From: a virus
Strand: one strand, 5' to 3'
Length of the DNA: 27,851 nucleotides
IMG/VR virus record: IMGVR_UViG_3300008267_000270
Coordinates: 1-27,851 of that record
The notes beneath the pieces are model-generated. The model saw only the letters and a list, made by a program, of their open reading frames with translations. It did no database searches and had not been told where the DNA came from. Numbering within the stretch: position 1 is the first letter of the stretch; each line of letters opens with the position of its first letter. The position numbers and the translations under genes are program-made. Below, piece after piece: positions 17,001 to 25,051 of this stretch.

Positions 17001-17599
17001 AAATAACCTTTTAATGTAAGATAGAATAATGGATATGGTAGTTGGAAGAATGCGGCGTATGGTGAGTTATTACCTCCTTCAAATAAAGCCCTACCTTTTA
17101 CATCTTCCAAGACAATGTCAATTACAGGTAAAAAGTCTAAACCATAAGATATGTTAATATTTGTTATACCTAATAATCCAGTATCTATAGACCCAACATT
17201 ACCATTTGATAGTGTTGTCTGTCTAAAAAAATAATCATTATCTTTACCTTCTATTGGAATTTGATCTATTCTTTGTTGATTGATCCCTTTACCAATTAAT
17301 GTATCTTTACCTGTTATCTCATCAGACCAATCAGTATTTAAAAATTTATTTCCACCCGGATTTAAAAAATTAATTTTACCAACAGATATTGTTCTTACAC
17401 TATCTTCTAAAGGAACCCCAAGAGCCAATTTAGTTCTTGGTAAAACCGAGCATTCCAAATTAGCGTAAAAAACAAGATTTTCTTGATTTATAAGTCTTTC
17501 CTTTGCATTACCATTCTCATCAATAATCTTGTTTGGATCAATTACAGATATGTTTTGGTAATCAAATTCTACTAATATATTTTCTCCGTTATCTACCAT
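11045..17599 (-). CDS. Giant baseplate/tail hub-type protein (2184 aa)
   Basis: This is a very large structural protein. The N-terminal 250 residues are beta-rich and include FRVTLKLYTYKYTIMSDI (about 217-235), typical of tail-hub beta domains. Residues of about 1140-1208 (TCTISGTTLEVLSVSSNDLF ... GTYTVNF) match a beta module, G-T-x-S-G-T-x-L-x-V-x-x-V-S-S-x, repeatedly found in phage virion proteins. About 1866-1933 (MYFNLRNVPMFSGPYMITKV, then GFDTTFEGQR) resembles the end of gp27/late-control D hub proteins. A charged helix (about 1945-1985) and a helical C-terminus follow. Its start overlaps the gp53-like stop by 11 nt. No lysozyme or peptidase motif was found. Hub-type assignment comes from the C-terminal motif and gene order; what the central 1500 residues do is unknown. 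Confidence 0.75.
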   Translation of the reverse strand: MVDNGENILVEFDYQNISVIDPNKIIDENGNAKERLINQENLVFYANLECSVLPRTKLALGVPLEDSVRTISVGKINFLNPGGNKFLNTDWSDEITGKDTLIGKGINQQRIDQIPIEGKDNDYFFRQTTLSNGNVGSIDTGLLGITNINISYGLDFLPVIDIVLEDVKGRALFEGGNNSPYAAFFQLPYPLFYLTLKGYLGKAIKLPLMLQSFNASFDPGTHNFRVTLKLYTYKYTIMSDINWRAMWATPLMYQSSVTITDQSSTGNGPKNSTVTKSWSSRGYSKIKELYAEYKAKGLIDDNFPELTIQELKVNLNKVLTSIIDKYSKTNLNVLNDLKDYAEVLRQYEGYVYYYSDSDGGWARKYLDFQNPFVTKPQTNQKNGYVIYQFKKEYNNPQARQTALTELSGVVKKFNSGLRGNNTLGDGKPNSIPVNISLDINKIENSTFYSNFTINDIDEKRTYSQRNNNKELPGTGNTQFISYLNTQFNDGPKFYFEGKNSFLDKTSTIAENYQKNKQSVEEGLTKDLTNQISKSVKDGGLGFTPTVRNVLAVFFAQGEAFLRLMDEVHTKAWDLRDDIYRKQAIYSNSSTVNSVDIKDIGVLDTPIYPWPQLIIENNLKDNGDKYELVYPGNSSIAAKIRAYSPEIWPEVQFVEEFLKATIEREVPPQFPQTLSNAQTKPNRLSFNAIEFPIDNEVYQNTEEVKFFYEIYERLLLNALYSKLGRDSNVLYNMTEFYSESEVLNMINALGSDNPFLTKKLKEYDLNSSNYVGFLKHISNGGSGDSWQNYIRGEFNTPYIKNDVNTPFLLINQDIFDNDKSQPLASLKNTEQVEKYFGDSNIVENYDFTDLYPITNLGWVNNYLADANQIQNAEQVFKTTQVLEYNNTHKIITNFIQNGKDKQPVTSFCYKSNSNVFTQTLDLTNLESFYENREIKDQYITEGNVNYFDYTNKLVENQTTSMLNTPYFINAIQKGVYNYRYNLNDLYPYKSAAYLFLNSLPLGTLREKYKEYNENQSSNDLDYIVSTIKKYGAIHKLPYAWVLKYGGIWHRYKNWINNGVDFLDEVWGDFNYLDNFDPLTSASTTNYQLQIDGNPYNMILQDDIVSGSLTQTYINTGFYPKVIDDFNVFYQGVRAFSSVAQINGTCTISGTTLEVLSVSSNDLFPGLVLSGDSVLLGTTIINQINGTLGGVGTYTVNFPQDITSPIGFIVTNYSVAGYTSSSIQDAINNGLYVKKTTTSNIVKSAGFDNGNPNRSLQITPWSCYIETSDGTGVYPLPSFGSRVNQTNDECFKTNGELFTEVKDNPAMYNGSVRLFWKAPNYGYFDNGKLTKPTPEKYLKQIFNNESQQQSFSINGASDDYTSISEMFTTFDKEILDILETEFLNFSRSVYDFTNTLPETSPVDPTSYKVEQNFQALMRQVMKLTKPVGNVLNGDVIIDEIQELQISNFSKYISNFMEYKVTVKHGNPSFFDRKLFYTFSTQYIEDPYTYQGYFQGSPNSLPTAGGSLTLAQSKTQNPQTWRDLETYVGFSEIPELAYTDNGSYITDFFVDMNVEFTETSVKTFAPIVKIYTTQKLKNPNITPTEFYGLMNDYLNKNTTYINTLLNIELTNLRKKLPSVNVSPVNNNVRADRVEGEQTRYETWELFKSINDKWISGGDFKTKTLFEDVLIVDRASRDVGQQVYVDVFKLKNLIESSDYKNSLLSIVNTILTENNFVSFSLPAYANFYNVRDVSKNPTPKPEGTLEFANSLFGTFLNVDYRETSPKFLCIYAWKPSQHLNLNENVDYRYRDDAFDLRRSSDNPLLENLTNKTNWDKSNKVVGFNVDIGPQNQQIFKQFDISQDPGQPTAESLEVLNQMANLSRNRAGYSQSVSLYNVYKNRSYKCSIDMMGNALIQPTMYFNLRNVPMFSGPYMITKVTHRISENGFDTTFEGQRQPFYSIPKIETYIQSLTTNILKNIQEQITEKDRESQKNQLNTISQTSGKVNDAKRTNNATLSSNQNCSTYLAEAYKNYTVDENITKTNINKKTAAQTITNIMNTEFKIPENEAKKVGGFIYGIMTLMLSPVEKFETYGNNYSLIPLTKPFGEGLDNIMTSKYFCQASENLPIATFNTFESYVRFMISKYITSINGINFNNNDVYYSQGLTKFYMDNYPSKENADLFDKLIEQDKSTIENIFESAYKEYIQLIS

Positions 17600-17912
17600 A
17601 ATAGAAGAAGTGGTTATCTAATGTTGTTTTATAGTCTTGTAAAGAACCTAATAAAGGAAAAGGAATTGTCAATACCGCACCATCGGGTATATTAAATTCA
17701 AGTCCAGTGTATTGAGGGTTTGCCAACATTATTAACCAACCAAAAAATGGTGAACCATAATATTGTTGTGAAACCTTATCTAATCTTGATATACCAACTT
17801 TATAAATATAGTTCTTGTCTGATGATTTTTTTGGTAAATTAACATACGGGACAACAGTCTGTTCTCCATTTAAAATAAATTGACTATATCTATTATAATA
17901 CTGTAGTGCCAT
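17589..17912 (-). CDS. gp53: Baseplate wedge protein, gp53-like (LysM-type)
   Basis: The 107-aa protein has the gp53 pattern: D-K-V-S-Q-Q-Y-Y-G-S-P-x-x-x-W-L-I-x-x-A-N (about 45-66) followed by IPDGAVLTIPFPL, the LysM-like turn that ends in a 'P-x-G-x-x-L-x-I-P' strand. T4 gp53 is longer (196 aa), so this is a compact version. It links wedge parts to the hub region. The start shares TAATG with the stop of the 1696-aa gene (17910-17914) and its stop lies 11 nt inside the 2184-aa gene, so the three are translationally coupled. Confidence 0.82.
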   Translation of the reverse strand: MALQYYNRYSQFILNGEQTVVPYVNLPKKSSDKNYIYKVGISRLDKVSQQYYGSPFFGWLIMLANPQYTGLEFNIPDGAVLTIPFPLLGSLQDYKTTLDNHFFYYGR

Positions 17913-20900
17913 TATACAAATTTAACTTTACCATTATATGTTTTATTACTTACATTCACATTAACATCTGAATATAAATTTTTTAATCTATTCTTTTTCT
18001 GTAAATTATTACCAATGTTATCGGTTGTATAAGAAACTTTAGTATCAAATTCAGTTATAGTAAAAGTTTCAAATTGTTTATATACTTCACCTTTTTCTAT
18101 GTCATCAAATTTTTTAATTTCGGCATCATGTTCTTTTTTGTGTTGCAATTTAATTTCCTCACAAGTTTGTTTTATCGCCTCAATTAAACTTTGATTATCT
18201 TTAACTTTATCAACAGAAGTTATTGAATCAACAAATGTATTATATTTATTATCATCTGTAAAAATTGAAGACATAACCATATAGAATCTGTTATTAGCAT
18301 TTATAGAAATATTGGTTGACGTATCAACAGGAACAAAAAGATTATTTTTTTCATTATAAACATTAGTATTAAATATCATTCCATTTAAAAATGAAATATC
18401 GTACCCAAGCAAAGCTCCACCAACATCAGTAATGTAAGTGTTTCGTATTTCGTTAATAACACTATCACCACTTATCAACGTATAAACTTTATAATCTCCA
18501 CCACCTAATTTAATACCATCAAAACTATCAGATATCACATCCATTTTTCTTAATGTGTAATTATAGTTTTCTTGATATGATGTCATTGTGTTAAGTGGGG
18601 TAATAATAGTTAAATTTATCTCTTCTTGCATTTTTGCAACTTCTTCTTGTATCTTTGTTTCTAAATTTCTAATTTGTGCGTTTGTAGCATTATTCTGTGT
18701 TTTATATTTATCTTTATTTGATGTTATTGGATCATTATTTAATTTTACATCATCTAATGTTGCTTCTATCAAACTTTTAACTCTTTTTTCAATAGAATTA
18801 GATTTACCATAAAGTGGTATGTTAGGTTGAGAATCGTTATACTCACTTATTTCACCTGTTGAAAAGTCTCTATCCAAATAAGCCAATCCCATAATACCAT
18901 AATTTGTGGTATTTGTTATTGTTTTCAACTGATTGAATATTGTTTTAAAATAGTTTTGTGTTCCGTTTGATAATTCGGTTATTAATGATTTATATTCTAT
19001 CTCACCAGTTTCAAAAGATCCGTCATTTTGAAGATTTGTAGATAATATCGTACCTACAGTACCTCCTCCAATTTGTGGTTGTTGATTATTTACCTGATTA
19101 GTCGTTACGGGAGCAATTGTTGTACTACCACCTTTTACTATTTTTTCAACCAATTGAGCGTCTCTTTCGCTAGTATCTTCAGTTGCAATAGATCTTTCAT
19201 CATATATTTCAGTATTACCATAATAATTAAATGATAATGCGTTTTGTAATTCTTTAACCGGACCAGCTAATCCGTGTCCACCAATAAAATCAAAATTTAA
19301 AGTTATTTTTGCAATCATTGGTTGTACACCAATTCCTTCAGGATTTATGTCAAAAACTAATGGTTCATAACTTATACTCAATGAGTTTGGAACTATTTTA
19401 GTATGATAAAAATCACCAATTCTTAATACTAATATTGGTGGAGCACCAAAAGCAGTATTTAACGAATCATTATATTTTGGTTTACCATCAGGCCCAATAA
19501 CAGGTATTGTTTGACCTGGTCTCATACATTGTTGTAAAAACGTTAATCTACTATTTAATCCTTCAGGTGTTGTTGAGTGGAAAGCCGGACTGAAATATCT
19601 AATCTTATCTCTTAAACTATCATATATCATAGGATCTGACTCCTTGATAACATCAAAGTAATCACATTCAGAAAATAAATGTCTTAATATTTTTTTAGAT
19701 ATACCATCTTTAACTTTTTGTATTGGATCAGGATTTGGTACAGGTTTAATAGGCGGTATATCCTTATTCAAATTTGCGTTAGAATCATCTTGAGTTTTAT
19801 TTTCTTCCTCAACCGTTACATTGTTTTCAATTTTTTCAACAGGTTTTCCAATTGTCGCTATTATCCCATTTATTTTTACTCTACGACAAGCCATAGCAGG
19901 AACAGAATACCATTCTCCACCATTTCTATTAATTGGGCCGTTTGGTGTATTATCTCTAATATTTACACCACAATTTATTTTAAATTGAGATCCTCCATCC
20001 TTTCCAATAGGACTTACTTCAGCGGTTTCTCCCTGTGGGACTGTCTTTATCATTAGTTTCTGATCTTTTATTAATTGATCAAAACTTGTCCCGTCAATGT
20101 TTTGTTTTTTAAACCATTTAATAACTGAATCAATTCTTCTATCAGATAAATATTGATTATATTGTACCTCTTGTATTGGTGATGCCGACCCAAACATCTC
20201 AAGTGTAACTGTACCTTTTTTATCAATAATAATTTCTTTTATTTTTGGTAAAAATTCATTTTTAATTTTTTCAAAATTATAAATTACCGTATCATCAAAA
20301 AATTTCTGTATACCTTCTTTTGTGAATGGTTCAGTGCTTCCTGACGCATAACATTTTTCAGGAGCCTTAGTAACATAAGCACTATCTCTTAAACTAAGAT
20401 AAAAATTATAATATTGTTCATAATCATAATTTTGGTTTGCACCTTGATTACTATATGCCCCTCTACCAAGTGGTCCTGCGATTTTCCATTCAGCAGGATC
20501 TTGAGGATTCTGTATGTCGGGATTATAATATGGAGAATCATTTTCAAAATAAAATGAATAATCTAAAAATCCGTTAAGATCTGAACAACTAATTTGTTCT
20601 TCAGGTGAAGATTCAATAGTAGTTTGACTATCTGGTTGAGTACCTTGTTGTGTATCGTCACTTCCTCCATTACCACCTGCGGTTGGTTCACTCGGTATTT
20701 GACTCAATATTATATCCGCCTCTTCTTTTGTGGTTCTCGGATCGTTTAATAATTGTTGATAAGTATATAACTGACTTGTTGGTATTGTATTAAACTTTAA
20801 CGCTAAATCATATATATCATATTTAACACATCCCGCAAAAAAGGAATCCATAATTGAGTTAACCTCATCCGCCTTTCTACCTTTTAATTGTTGACGAATG

Positions 20901-23002
20901 ATTGTATTCATTACAGATGGGTGATCCACAACTATTTTCCAACTTAAACTACCTGTTCTTTGGGTGTTTTTATATGTAAAAATTGGTTCGGGTCTACCTA
21001 AAAATGATGTCGGATTCCAATTCGCTCTACTATCTTCACTAAATGAAATATCATATGGTGGGAACCACATTATTCTACCTCCATTTGGTCCTTTTTCACA
21101 AGTCGGTAAATCATCATATCTAAAATTAGGTTCACTTGATGTTCTCCAAGCTAAATTCTCAATTGAGAACATATATTTTTTAACTTTATTATCTATGATG
21201 TTTGTTGATCCAGGATTTCTTAATGGTGCAATATTTAAATTGTATGTATTATCAAGAACTGAATTATGGAATTTTCTTCCTGATATTGTTATACCATCCG
21301 TTTTTTGTAAATCCGCATATGTAAAGTATGGTGTATCTTTTTGGAAAACACGACAATATTCTCTACCAACTTCAAACCCACTAACACCAATCGTATTATC
21401 ATTAGTTGATGAATCATAATAAGCAATAACTTGAGATCCTTTTGTCATTTCTTTATATCCGTCATTGAATACTTTAGATACCTGACTTATCGCATTACCA
21501 ACGTGTTTTAATCTTTTTGCCCCTTGTACATTATCAGCAGCATTAATTATTCTTTGGGTATTATCAAGTATAGATCCACCTTTATACTCAATCTCAGTTG
21601 ATTGATTTTGACTATATTGAGATTCAATAATATTAAATTCATCATCTTTCTCAAATACTTCACCCCCTCTACCAACTTTAAATCCCGCATCAGGTTTATA
21701 TTTAGGTGATGTCCAAACAAATTTACCATCAATACCATCTCCATCTTGAAATGATTTTGCCGCTAAACCAAAGTTTATCTTTCCTTCATTACCCTCATAT
21801 AGTTTACCTAATTCATCAGGCCCATAAACAATGGTTGCTTGTTGTTTACCAAACCTATCAACAGCAATTTCATTTGCGGGTGATGTAATTTGTGATGGTT
21901 CAGAAGTAACACTACCAACATAGTATCCTCCACCACCTTCACTTCCCTTGAATAGATTGTTGATTGCACTTGATACTCCTTGAATTAGGTTCTTTTGGTA
22001 CTGTGGTCTATATAAATTATAATCTAAATTTGCAAATAATATTGATTGTTGACCATTTCCAGTATTTGCTAAACATATCTCTGACGGGTTTCTATATTTA
22101 TTTAGGATTGGACCTAAAGCTCCACCCGTTAAATTGTTTGCAACATTTAATCCATTTGGTACATTTCCAATTGGGTCGTCTTCATTAAAATAATCACCAG
22201 GTATAAATGAAACAGGGAAATAAGTTCCCGATAATCTATTTGCAAATGATACCGCCGCTAATGCGGGATTTTCAGGGACAGTAATTTTCCAATTTTTTAT
22301 AAAAAATGGTTGTTGACCTGTCGCCAATAAACTCGCACTAAATGGATCTGATAATGTATCCAAATTAATTGACCCTATAGTCAATTGTTCTAATTCGGTT
22401 GCTATTCTATCTTCAAAATATCCTTTTAATTGAGCCGCACCAATTTTTGCAAGATATGAATCTTGAGATAGTAAACCATCACTTCCATTTGGATTATTAC
22501 TTGTTAATATTTCATATGGACTATAAACCGATGGGACGAATATTGACGGATCCCAATATGGTAAATAAAATTTATTTGATGTAATAACATCAGTTATAAT
22601 AACCAAATCTTTATAACCAGATTCAGGACCATATTTATTTTGGATATAAGCGGCGTCAATATAAAATTCATTAACTAAATCCAATATTGTGTCATTAGGA
22701 TCATAAGGACCTTTATTAGACTCCACAGGGTATGGTGCACCAGGTATTGTATACTTACCAATAAATCCACCATCGGGTCCGTATTCGTTTAACGGATAAA
22801 GTTGTTGTGCAAATTGATTTGTTGAGATATATACATCAGGAGAATCAATTACATTACTATTATTTAATGGTGAAACTTCATAGGTAACATTTCCTGCAGG
22901 AGGAGTATAAACCCCTTGTACTTGATATGGGGCTAAATTTCTAGCAATTAATGTGTTTCTAAATGATGCCGATGAAGCAAATGATAATACACTATCTGAC
23001 AT
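17912..23002 (-). CDS. Giant tail protein with embedded OmpA-like domain (1696 aa)
   Basis: The protein follows the tape measure, where contractile phages carry LysM/tube-initiator and hub genes. Two similar beta regions are seen: about 666-710 (FLGRPEPIFTYKNTQRTGSL, then SWKIVVDHPSV) and about 1184-1270 (LRIGDFYHTKIVPNSLSISY, then NPEGIGVQPM and GGHGLAGPVKELQNALSF), which resemble tail-tube/CIS LysM-adapter folds. Between them, after an acidic linker (about 774-804), lies an OmpA-C-like domain (about 810-1040): YSFYFEND first strand, GSASP...YNQYLSDRRIDSV core (about 935-960) and ACRRVKI closing strand. A Pro/Lys linker (1050-1100) and helices with coiled coil (1434-1467) follow. TATTTAT lies 16 nt upstream of the ATG. 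Its exact place in the tail (gp48/gp54-like or hub) is inferred. Confidence 0.78.
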   Translation of the reverse strand: MSDSVLSFASSASFRNTLIARNLAPYQVQGVYTPPAGNVTYEVSPLNNSNVIDSPDVYISTNQFAQQLYPLNEYGPDGGFIGKYTIPGAPYPVESNKGPYDPNDTILDLVNEFYIDAAYIQNKYGPESGYKDLVIITDVITSNKFYLPYWDPSIFVPSVYSPYEILTSNNPNGSDGLLSQDSYLAKIGAAQLKGYFEDRIATELEQLTIGSINLDTLSDPFSASLLATGQQPFFIKNWKITVPENPALAAVSFANRLSGTYFPVSFIPGDYFNEDDPIGNVPNGLNVANNLTGGALGPILNKYRNPSEICLANTGNGQQSILFANLDYNLYRPQYQKNLIQGVSSAINNLFKGSEGGGGYYVGSVTSEPSQITSPANEIAVDRFGKQQATIVYGPDELGKLYEGNEGKINFGLAAKSFQDGDGIDGKFVWTSPKYKPDAGFKVGRGGEVFEKDDEFNIIESQYSQNQSTEIEYKGGSILDNTQRIINAADNVQGAKRLKHVGNAISQVSKVFNDGYKEMTKGSQVIAYYDSSTNDNTIGVSGFEVGREYCRVFQKDTPYFTYADLQKTDGITISGRKFHNSVLDNTYNLNIAPLRNPGSTNIIDNKVKKYMFSIENLAWRTSSEPNFRYDDLPTCEKGPNGGRIMWFPPYDISFSEDSRANWNPTSFLGRPEPIFTYKNTQRTGSLSWKIVVDHPSVMNTIIRQQLKGRKADEVNSIMDSFFAGCVKYDIYDLALKFNTIPTSQLYTYQQLLNDPRTTKEEADIILSQIPSEPTAGGNGGSDDTQQGTQPDSQTTIESSPEEQISCSDLNGFLDYSFYFENDSPYYNPDIQNPQDPAEWKIAGPLGRGAYSNQGANQNYDYEQYYNFYLSLRDSAYVTKAPEKCYASGSTEPFTKEGIQKFFDDTVIYNFEKIKNEFLPKIKEIIIDKKGTVTLEMFGSASPIQEVQYNQYLSDRRIDSVIKWFKKQNIDGTSFDQLIKDQKLMIKTVPQGETAEVSPIGKDGGSQFKINCGVNIRDNTPNGPINRNGGEWYSVPAMACRRVKINGIIATIGKPVEKIENNVTVEEENKTQDDSNANLNKDIPPIKPVPNPDPIQKVKDGISKKILRHLFSECDYFDVIKESDPMIYDSLRDKIRYFSPAFHSTTPEGLNSRLTFLQQCMRPGQTIPVIGPDGKPKYNDSLNTAFGAPPILVLRIGDFYHTKIVPNSLSISYEPLVFDINPEGIGVQPMIAKITLNFDFIGGHGLAGPVKELQNALSFNYYGNTEIYDERSIATEDTSERDAQLVEKIVKGGSTTIAPVTTNQVNNQQPQIGGGTVGTILSTNLQNDGSFETGEIEYKSLITELSNGTQNYFKTIFNQLKTITNTTNYGIMGLAYLDRDFSTGEISEYNDSQPNIPLYGKSNSIEKRVKSLIEATLDDVKLNNDPITSNKDKYKTQNNATNAQIRNLETKIQEEVAKMQEEINLTIITPLNTMTSYQENYNYTLRKMDVISDSFDGIKLGGGDYKVYTLISGDSVINEIRNTYITDVGGALLGYDISFLNGMIFNTNVYNEKNNLFVPVDTSTNISINANNRFYMVMSSIFTDDNKYNTFVDSITSVDKVKDNQSLIEAIKQTCEEIKLQHKKEHDAEIKKFDDIEKGEVYKQFETFTITEFDTKVSYTTDNIGNNLQKKNRLKNLYSDVNVNVSNKTYNGKVKFV

Positions 23003-23018
23003 ATAATATCTTTATCTT

Positions 23019-23025
23019 ATAAATA
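23019..23025 (-). promoter_or_regulatory. TATTTAT element upstream of the 1696-aa tail gene
   Basis: The minus strand reads GGTATTTATAAGATAAAG, ending 16 nt before the ATG at 23002. It is preceded by an A/T-only hairpin just after the tape measure stop (23038-23054). Confidence 0.35.
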
Positions 23026-23037
23026 CCTAATTTGTAT

Positions 23038-23054
23038 TTTTTTATTGTAAAAAA
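23038..23054 (-). other. A/T-only hairpin after the tape measure stop
   Basis: The minus strand reads TTTTTTA CAA TAAAAAA, a 7-bp stem with a 3-nt loop that directly follows the stop codon. A shorter copy (TTTTA CAA TAAAA, 682-694) follows the gp6-like stop. Neither is followed by a T-run, so they are not ordinary intrinsic terminators; they could mark RNA processing or be chance in A/T-rich gaps. Confidence 0.3.
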
Positions 23055-23057
23055 GTG

Positions 23058-24848
23058 TTATGCTATTAACCCAGTGTTAATATTTTTAGCGGTCTTAACT
23101 ATAGCATCCGCATTAATAGGATTTGATGCCCATTCTGTCATTATTTTTGTAACTTCAGCGGACGTTAAATTAGGCGGTACTTTTGAAAAATCAAAAACGT
23201 GAGTTAATTGTATGTTTTGTGCGGTTTCAGTGGCAGTATTTATTCTTGTATTTGTTGATGAAATATTGGTTGCCGGACTTGTTATTGTATTTGTTGTTGC
23301 CGGTGTTGCGGTTGTTGTTCCTAATATATTTGACATATCAGGTAAATAATTTGTAACTCCTTTAATTTTATCACCAATACCATTAATAATATTTTGAAAC
23401 CCGCTTGTATCAATTCCCATAACGGCAGTATCAAGCGTTTCCATTAATTTCTTCATAACATTATCAAAATCTTTACTAACCAATTCAGGGGTAACAAATT
23501 TTCCTTTTTCAACAGTACTAATGATTGTATCAGTCGCTTCTTTATAACCTTTTTGCGCCGGCACTGATTTTGCAACACCATAAGTAATACTCGTCACCAA
23601 TCTATCAATTGATGTGTTTAATTGAACCAATTGTGATAATTGATTTCTTGCAATTCCTTCCGCGGTTTCTCCTTGTAGTAATTGTTCGTCTTTTAATGAT
23701 TTTATCTCATTAGCAGTTAATTGTCCGACTTCTTTTGTAATATATTCACCTGTCCATTCACCTGTCTTTTCATCAACTTCTCTAACTTGTATTTGTGCTT
23801 TTCCACCTTCATCAATCTGAGCCATGCTCGCAATTAATTCTCTATCCTCTTCTTTTATATCAGGGGAGAATTTAATTTGTTTTAACTTCATATCAAAATT
23901 AGCAGCATTAAGTGCCATTTTCTGAAGTTCACCTCCCGTCATTCCTATTGACTTGGCGATTTCATTCATCTGTCTTTTTGCTCCAGGTAATATCTCAAAT
24001 TGTTTTGTCTGCTCATTAAATCTTGTGAACTGTTTTGTCATATCAACAATTTGATTCTGAAGTTCAGTTGGGTCATTTTGTGCTAAATCCATTAATCTTA
24101 ATGGATCCAATAATTCACTTGTTTGAACTCCCAATCTTTGTAAACTAGCAGCAAAATCAATAGCACCTTCAGGATCAAATACTTTTTCTGTTATTTCAAA
24201 TATTTTACCCATATCAATACCTAAACGAGATGCTTGAGCCGCCATTTTCGCAAGACCTTTAACCCCTCCTTCAAAATTGAATAGGTTCATCTTATCCAAA
24301 TTTTTAACAACCCCCGCAGAAACACTTCCAACGGTAACACCAGCCTGATTTGCGATTTTAGCAACATCAACCATTCTTTCCCCAATTTGAGATATAGGTA
24401 CTCCAACATCTTGAAAAGATTTTGCCATAACCTTTCCTTCTTGACCTGTTATCTTTGCGGTTGCGGCAAGCTCAACAAGTTGGTCATCAGTCAAACTTAA
24501 ATTAACATTGAATGCATTAACTAAATCTTTATAATCGTCAGTAACATCACTAGCCTTTAAACCTAATTCAAGATATCTCGGTATTGTATCGGCAATTGTT
24601 GACGTTAATTCTTGTCCTCTTTTGGAACCAACCCCTAAAACTTGAATTAATTGTGCGGATTTAGCGTCAAGATCTAATATTGCTCTACCAATTTTTTGTG
24701 GGACTGACGCAATTTCACTTACTAAATTATTTAAGATGTTAGTAGGTTTTTCCCAAAATTCACCTAGTTTTTTTACCGCATCAAATTGTTCTGGATCATA
24801 TCCAGATGAAGAATCCGCCTTAACACCACTATCTTGAAAAAACATCAT
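23058..24848 (-). CDS. Tail tape measure protein
   Basis: The 596-aa protein is helix-rich with alternating Ala/Gly/Leu segments. About 80-220 (ELTSTIADTIPRYLELGLKA ... AATAKITGQEGKVMAKSFQDV ... VGSVSAGVVKNLDKMNLF) fits the TP901-type tape measure core, and the C-terminus has a Thr/Asn/Ala low-complexity stretch (about 500-545). At the usual 1.5 angstrom per residue it predicts a tail of roughly 90 nm, the same as T4 (gp29, 590 aa). It follows the tail tube and the gp26/chaperone pair and precedes tail-end genes, the expected tape measure place. It starts with two adjacent Met codons; the first (24848) and the second (24845) are equally possible. No peptidase or lysozyme domain is seen. Confidence 0.85.
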   Translation of the reverse strand: MMFFQDSGVKADSSSGYDPEQFDAVKKLGEFWEKPTNILNNLVSEIASVPQKIGRAILDLDAKSAQLIQVLGVGSKRGQELTSTIADTIPRYLELGLKASDVTDDYKDLVNAFNVNLSLTDDQLVELAATAKITGQEGKVMAKSFQDVGVPISQIGERMVDVAKIANQAGVTVGSVSAGVVKNLDKMNLFNFEGGVKGLAKMAAQASRLGIDMGKIFEITEKVFDPEGAIDFAASLQRLGVQTSELLDPLRLMDLAQNDPTELQNQIVDMTKQFTRFNEQTKQFEILPGAKRQMNEIAKSIGMTGGELQKMALNAANFDMKLKQIKFSPDIKEEDRELIASMAQIDEGGKAQIQVREVDEKTGEWTGEYITKEVGQLTANEIKSLKDEQLLQGETAEGIARNQLSQLVQLNTSIDRLVTSITYGVAKSVPAQKGYKEATDTIISTVEKGKFVTPELVSKDFDNVMKKLMETLDTAVMGIDTSGFQNIINGIGDKIKGVTNYLPDMSNILGTTTATPATTNTITSPATNISSTNTRINTATETAQNIQLTHVFDFSKVPPNLTSAEVTKIMTEWASNPINADAIVKTAKNINTGLIA

Positions 24849-24869
24849 TTGTTATTATTTTATATATTG

Positions 24870-24876
24870 ATAAATA
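24870..24876 (-). promoter_or_regulatory. TATTTAT element upstream of the tape measure
   Basis: The minus strand reads TTGATATTTATCAATATATAAA, ending 21 nt before the first ATG (24848). It overlaps nothing coding; the frame-shifted small ORF ends at 24884. Confidence 0.35.
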
Positions 24877-24883
24877 TCAAATA

Positions 24884-25051
24884 TTATTTTTTATTATCTT
24901 CAATAATCTTATCAATAAGATATCTTCTAACATATGTTGGCATAGACAAAAATTCCGAGTATTGTGTTCTCAGAAATTTTGACATAAAATAAAATTCATC
25001 AAGTAGATTTTTAGAGTGATCAGAAGAAAGGCCGAAAAAATTCCACCCCAA
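24884..25051 (-). CDS. Short overlapping ORF, gp51/tail-chaperone-like; TTG start or +1 frameshift product
   Basis: Reading the +1 frame past the gp26-like stop gives an open stretch from 25063 to TAA at 24884-24886. It translates as LGWNFFGLSSDHSKNLLDEF, then YFMSKFLRTQYSEFLSMPTY and VRRYLIDKIIEDNKK, a compact helical protein ending like T4-type gp51/small chaperone ORFs ('YSE..SMPTYVRRY.IDKII'). Only a TTG (25051) and a late ATG (24985, T-rich leader) are available as starts. The alternative is expression as a C-terminal extension of the upstream protein by a +1 shift at TTT-TTT-CGG (25032-25040), giving a 299-aa fusion. It lies just before the tape measure, where other phages encode frameshifted tail chaperones. 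That it is coding is likely; how it is started is unresolved. Confidence 0.6.
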   Translation of the reverse strand: MGWNFFGLSSDHSKNLLDEFYFMSKFLRTQYSEFLSMPTYVRRYLIDKIIEDNKK

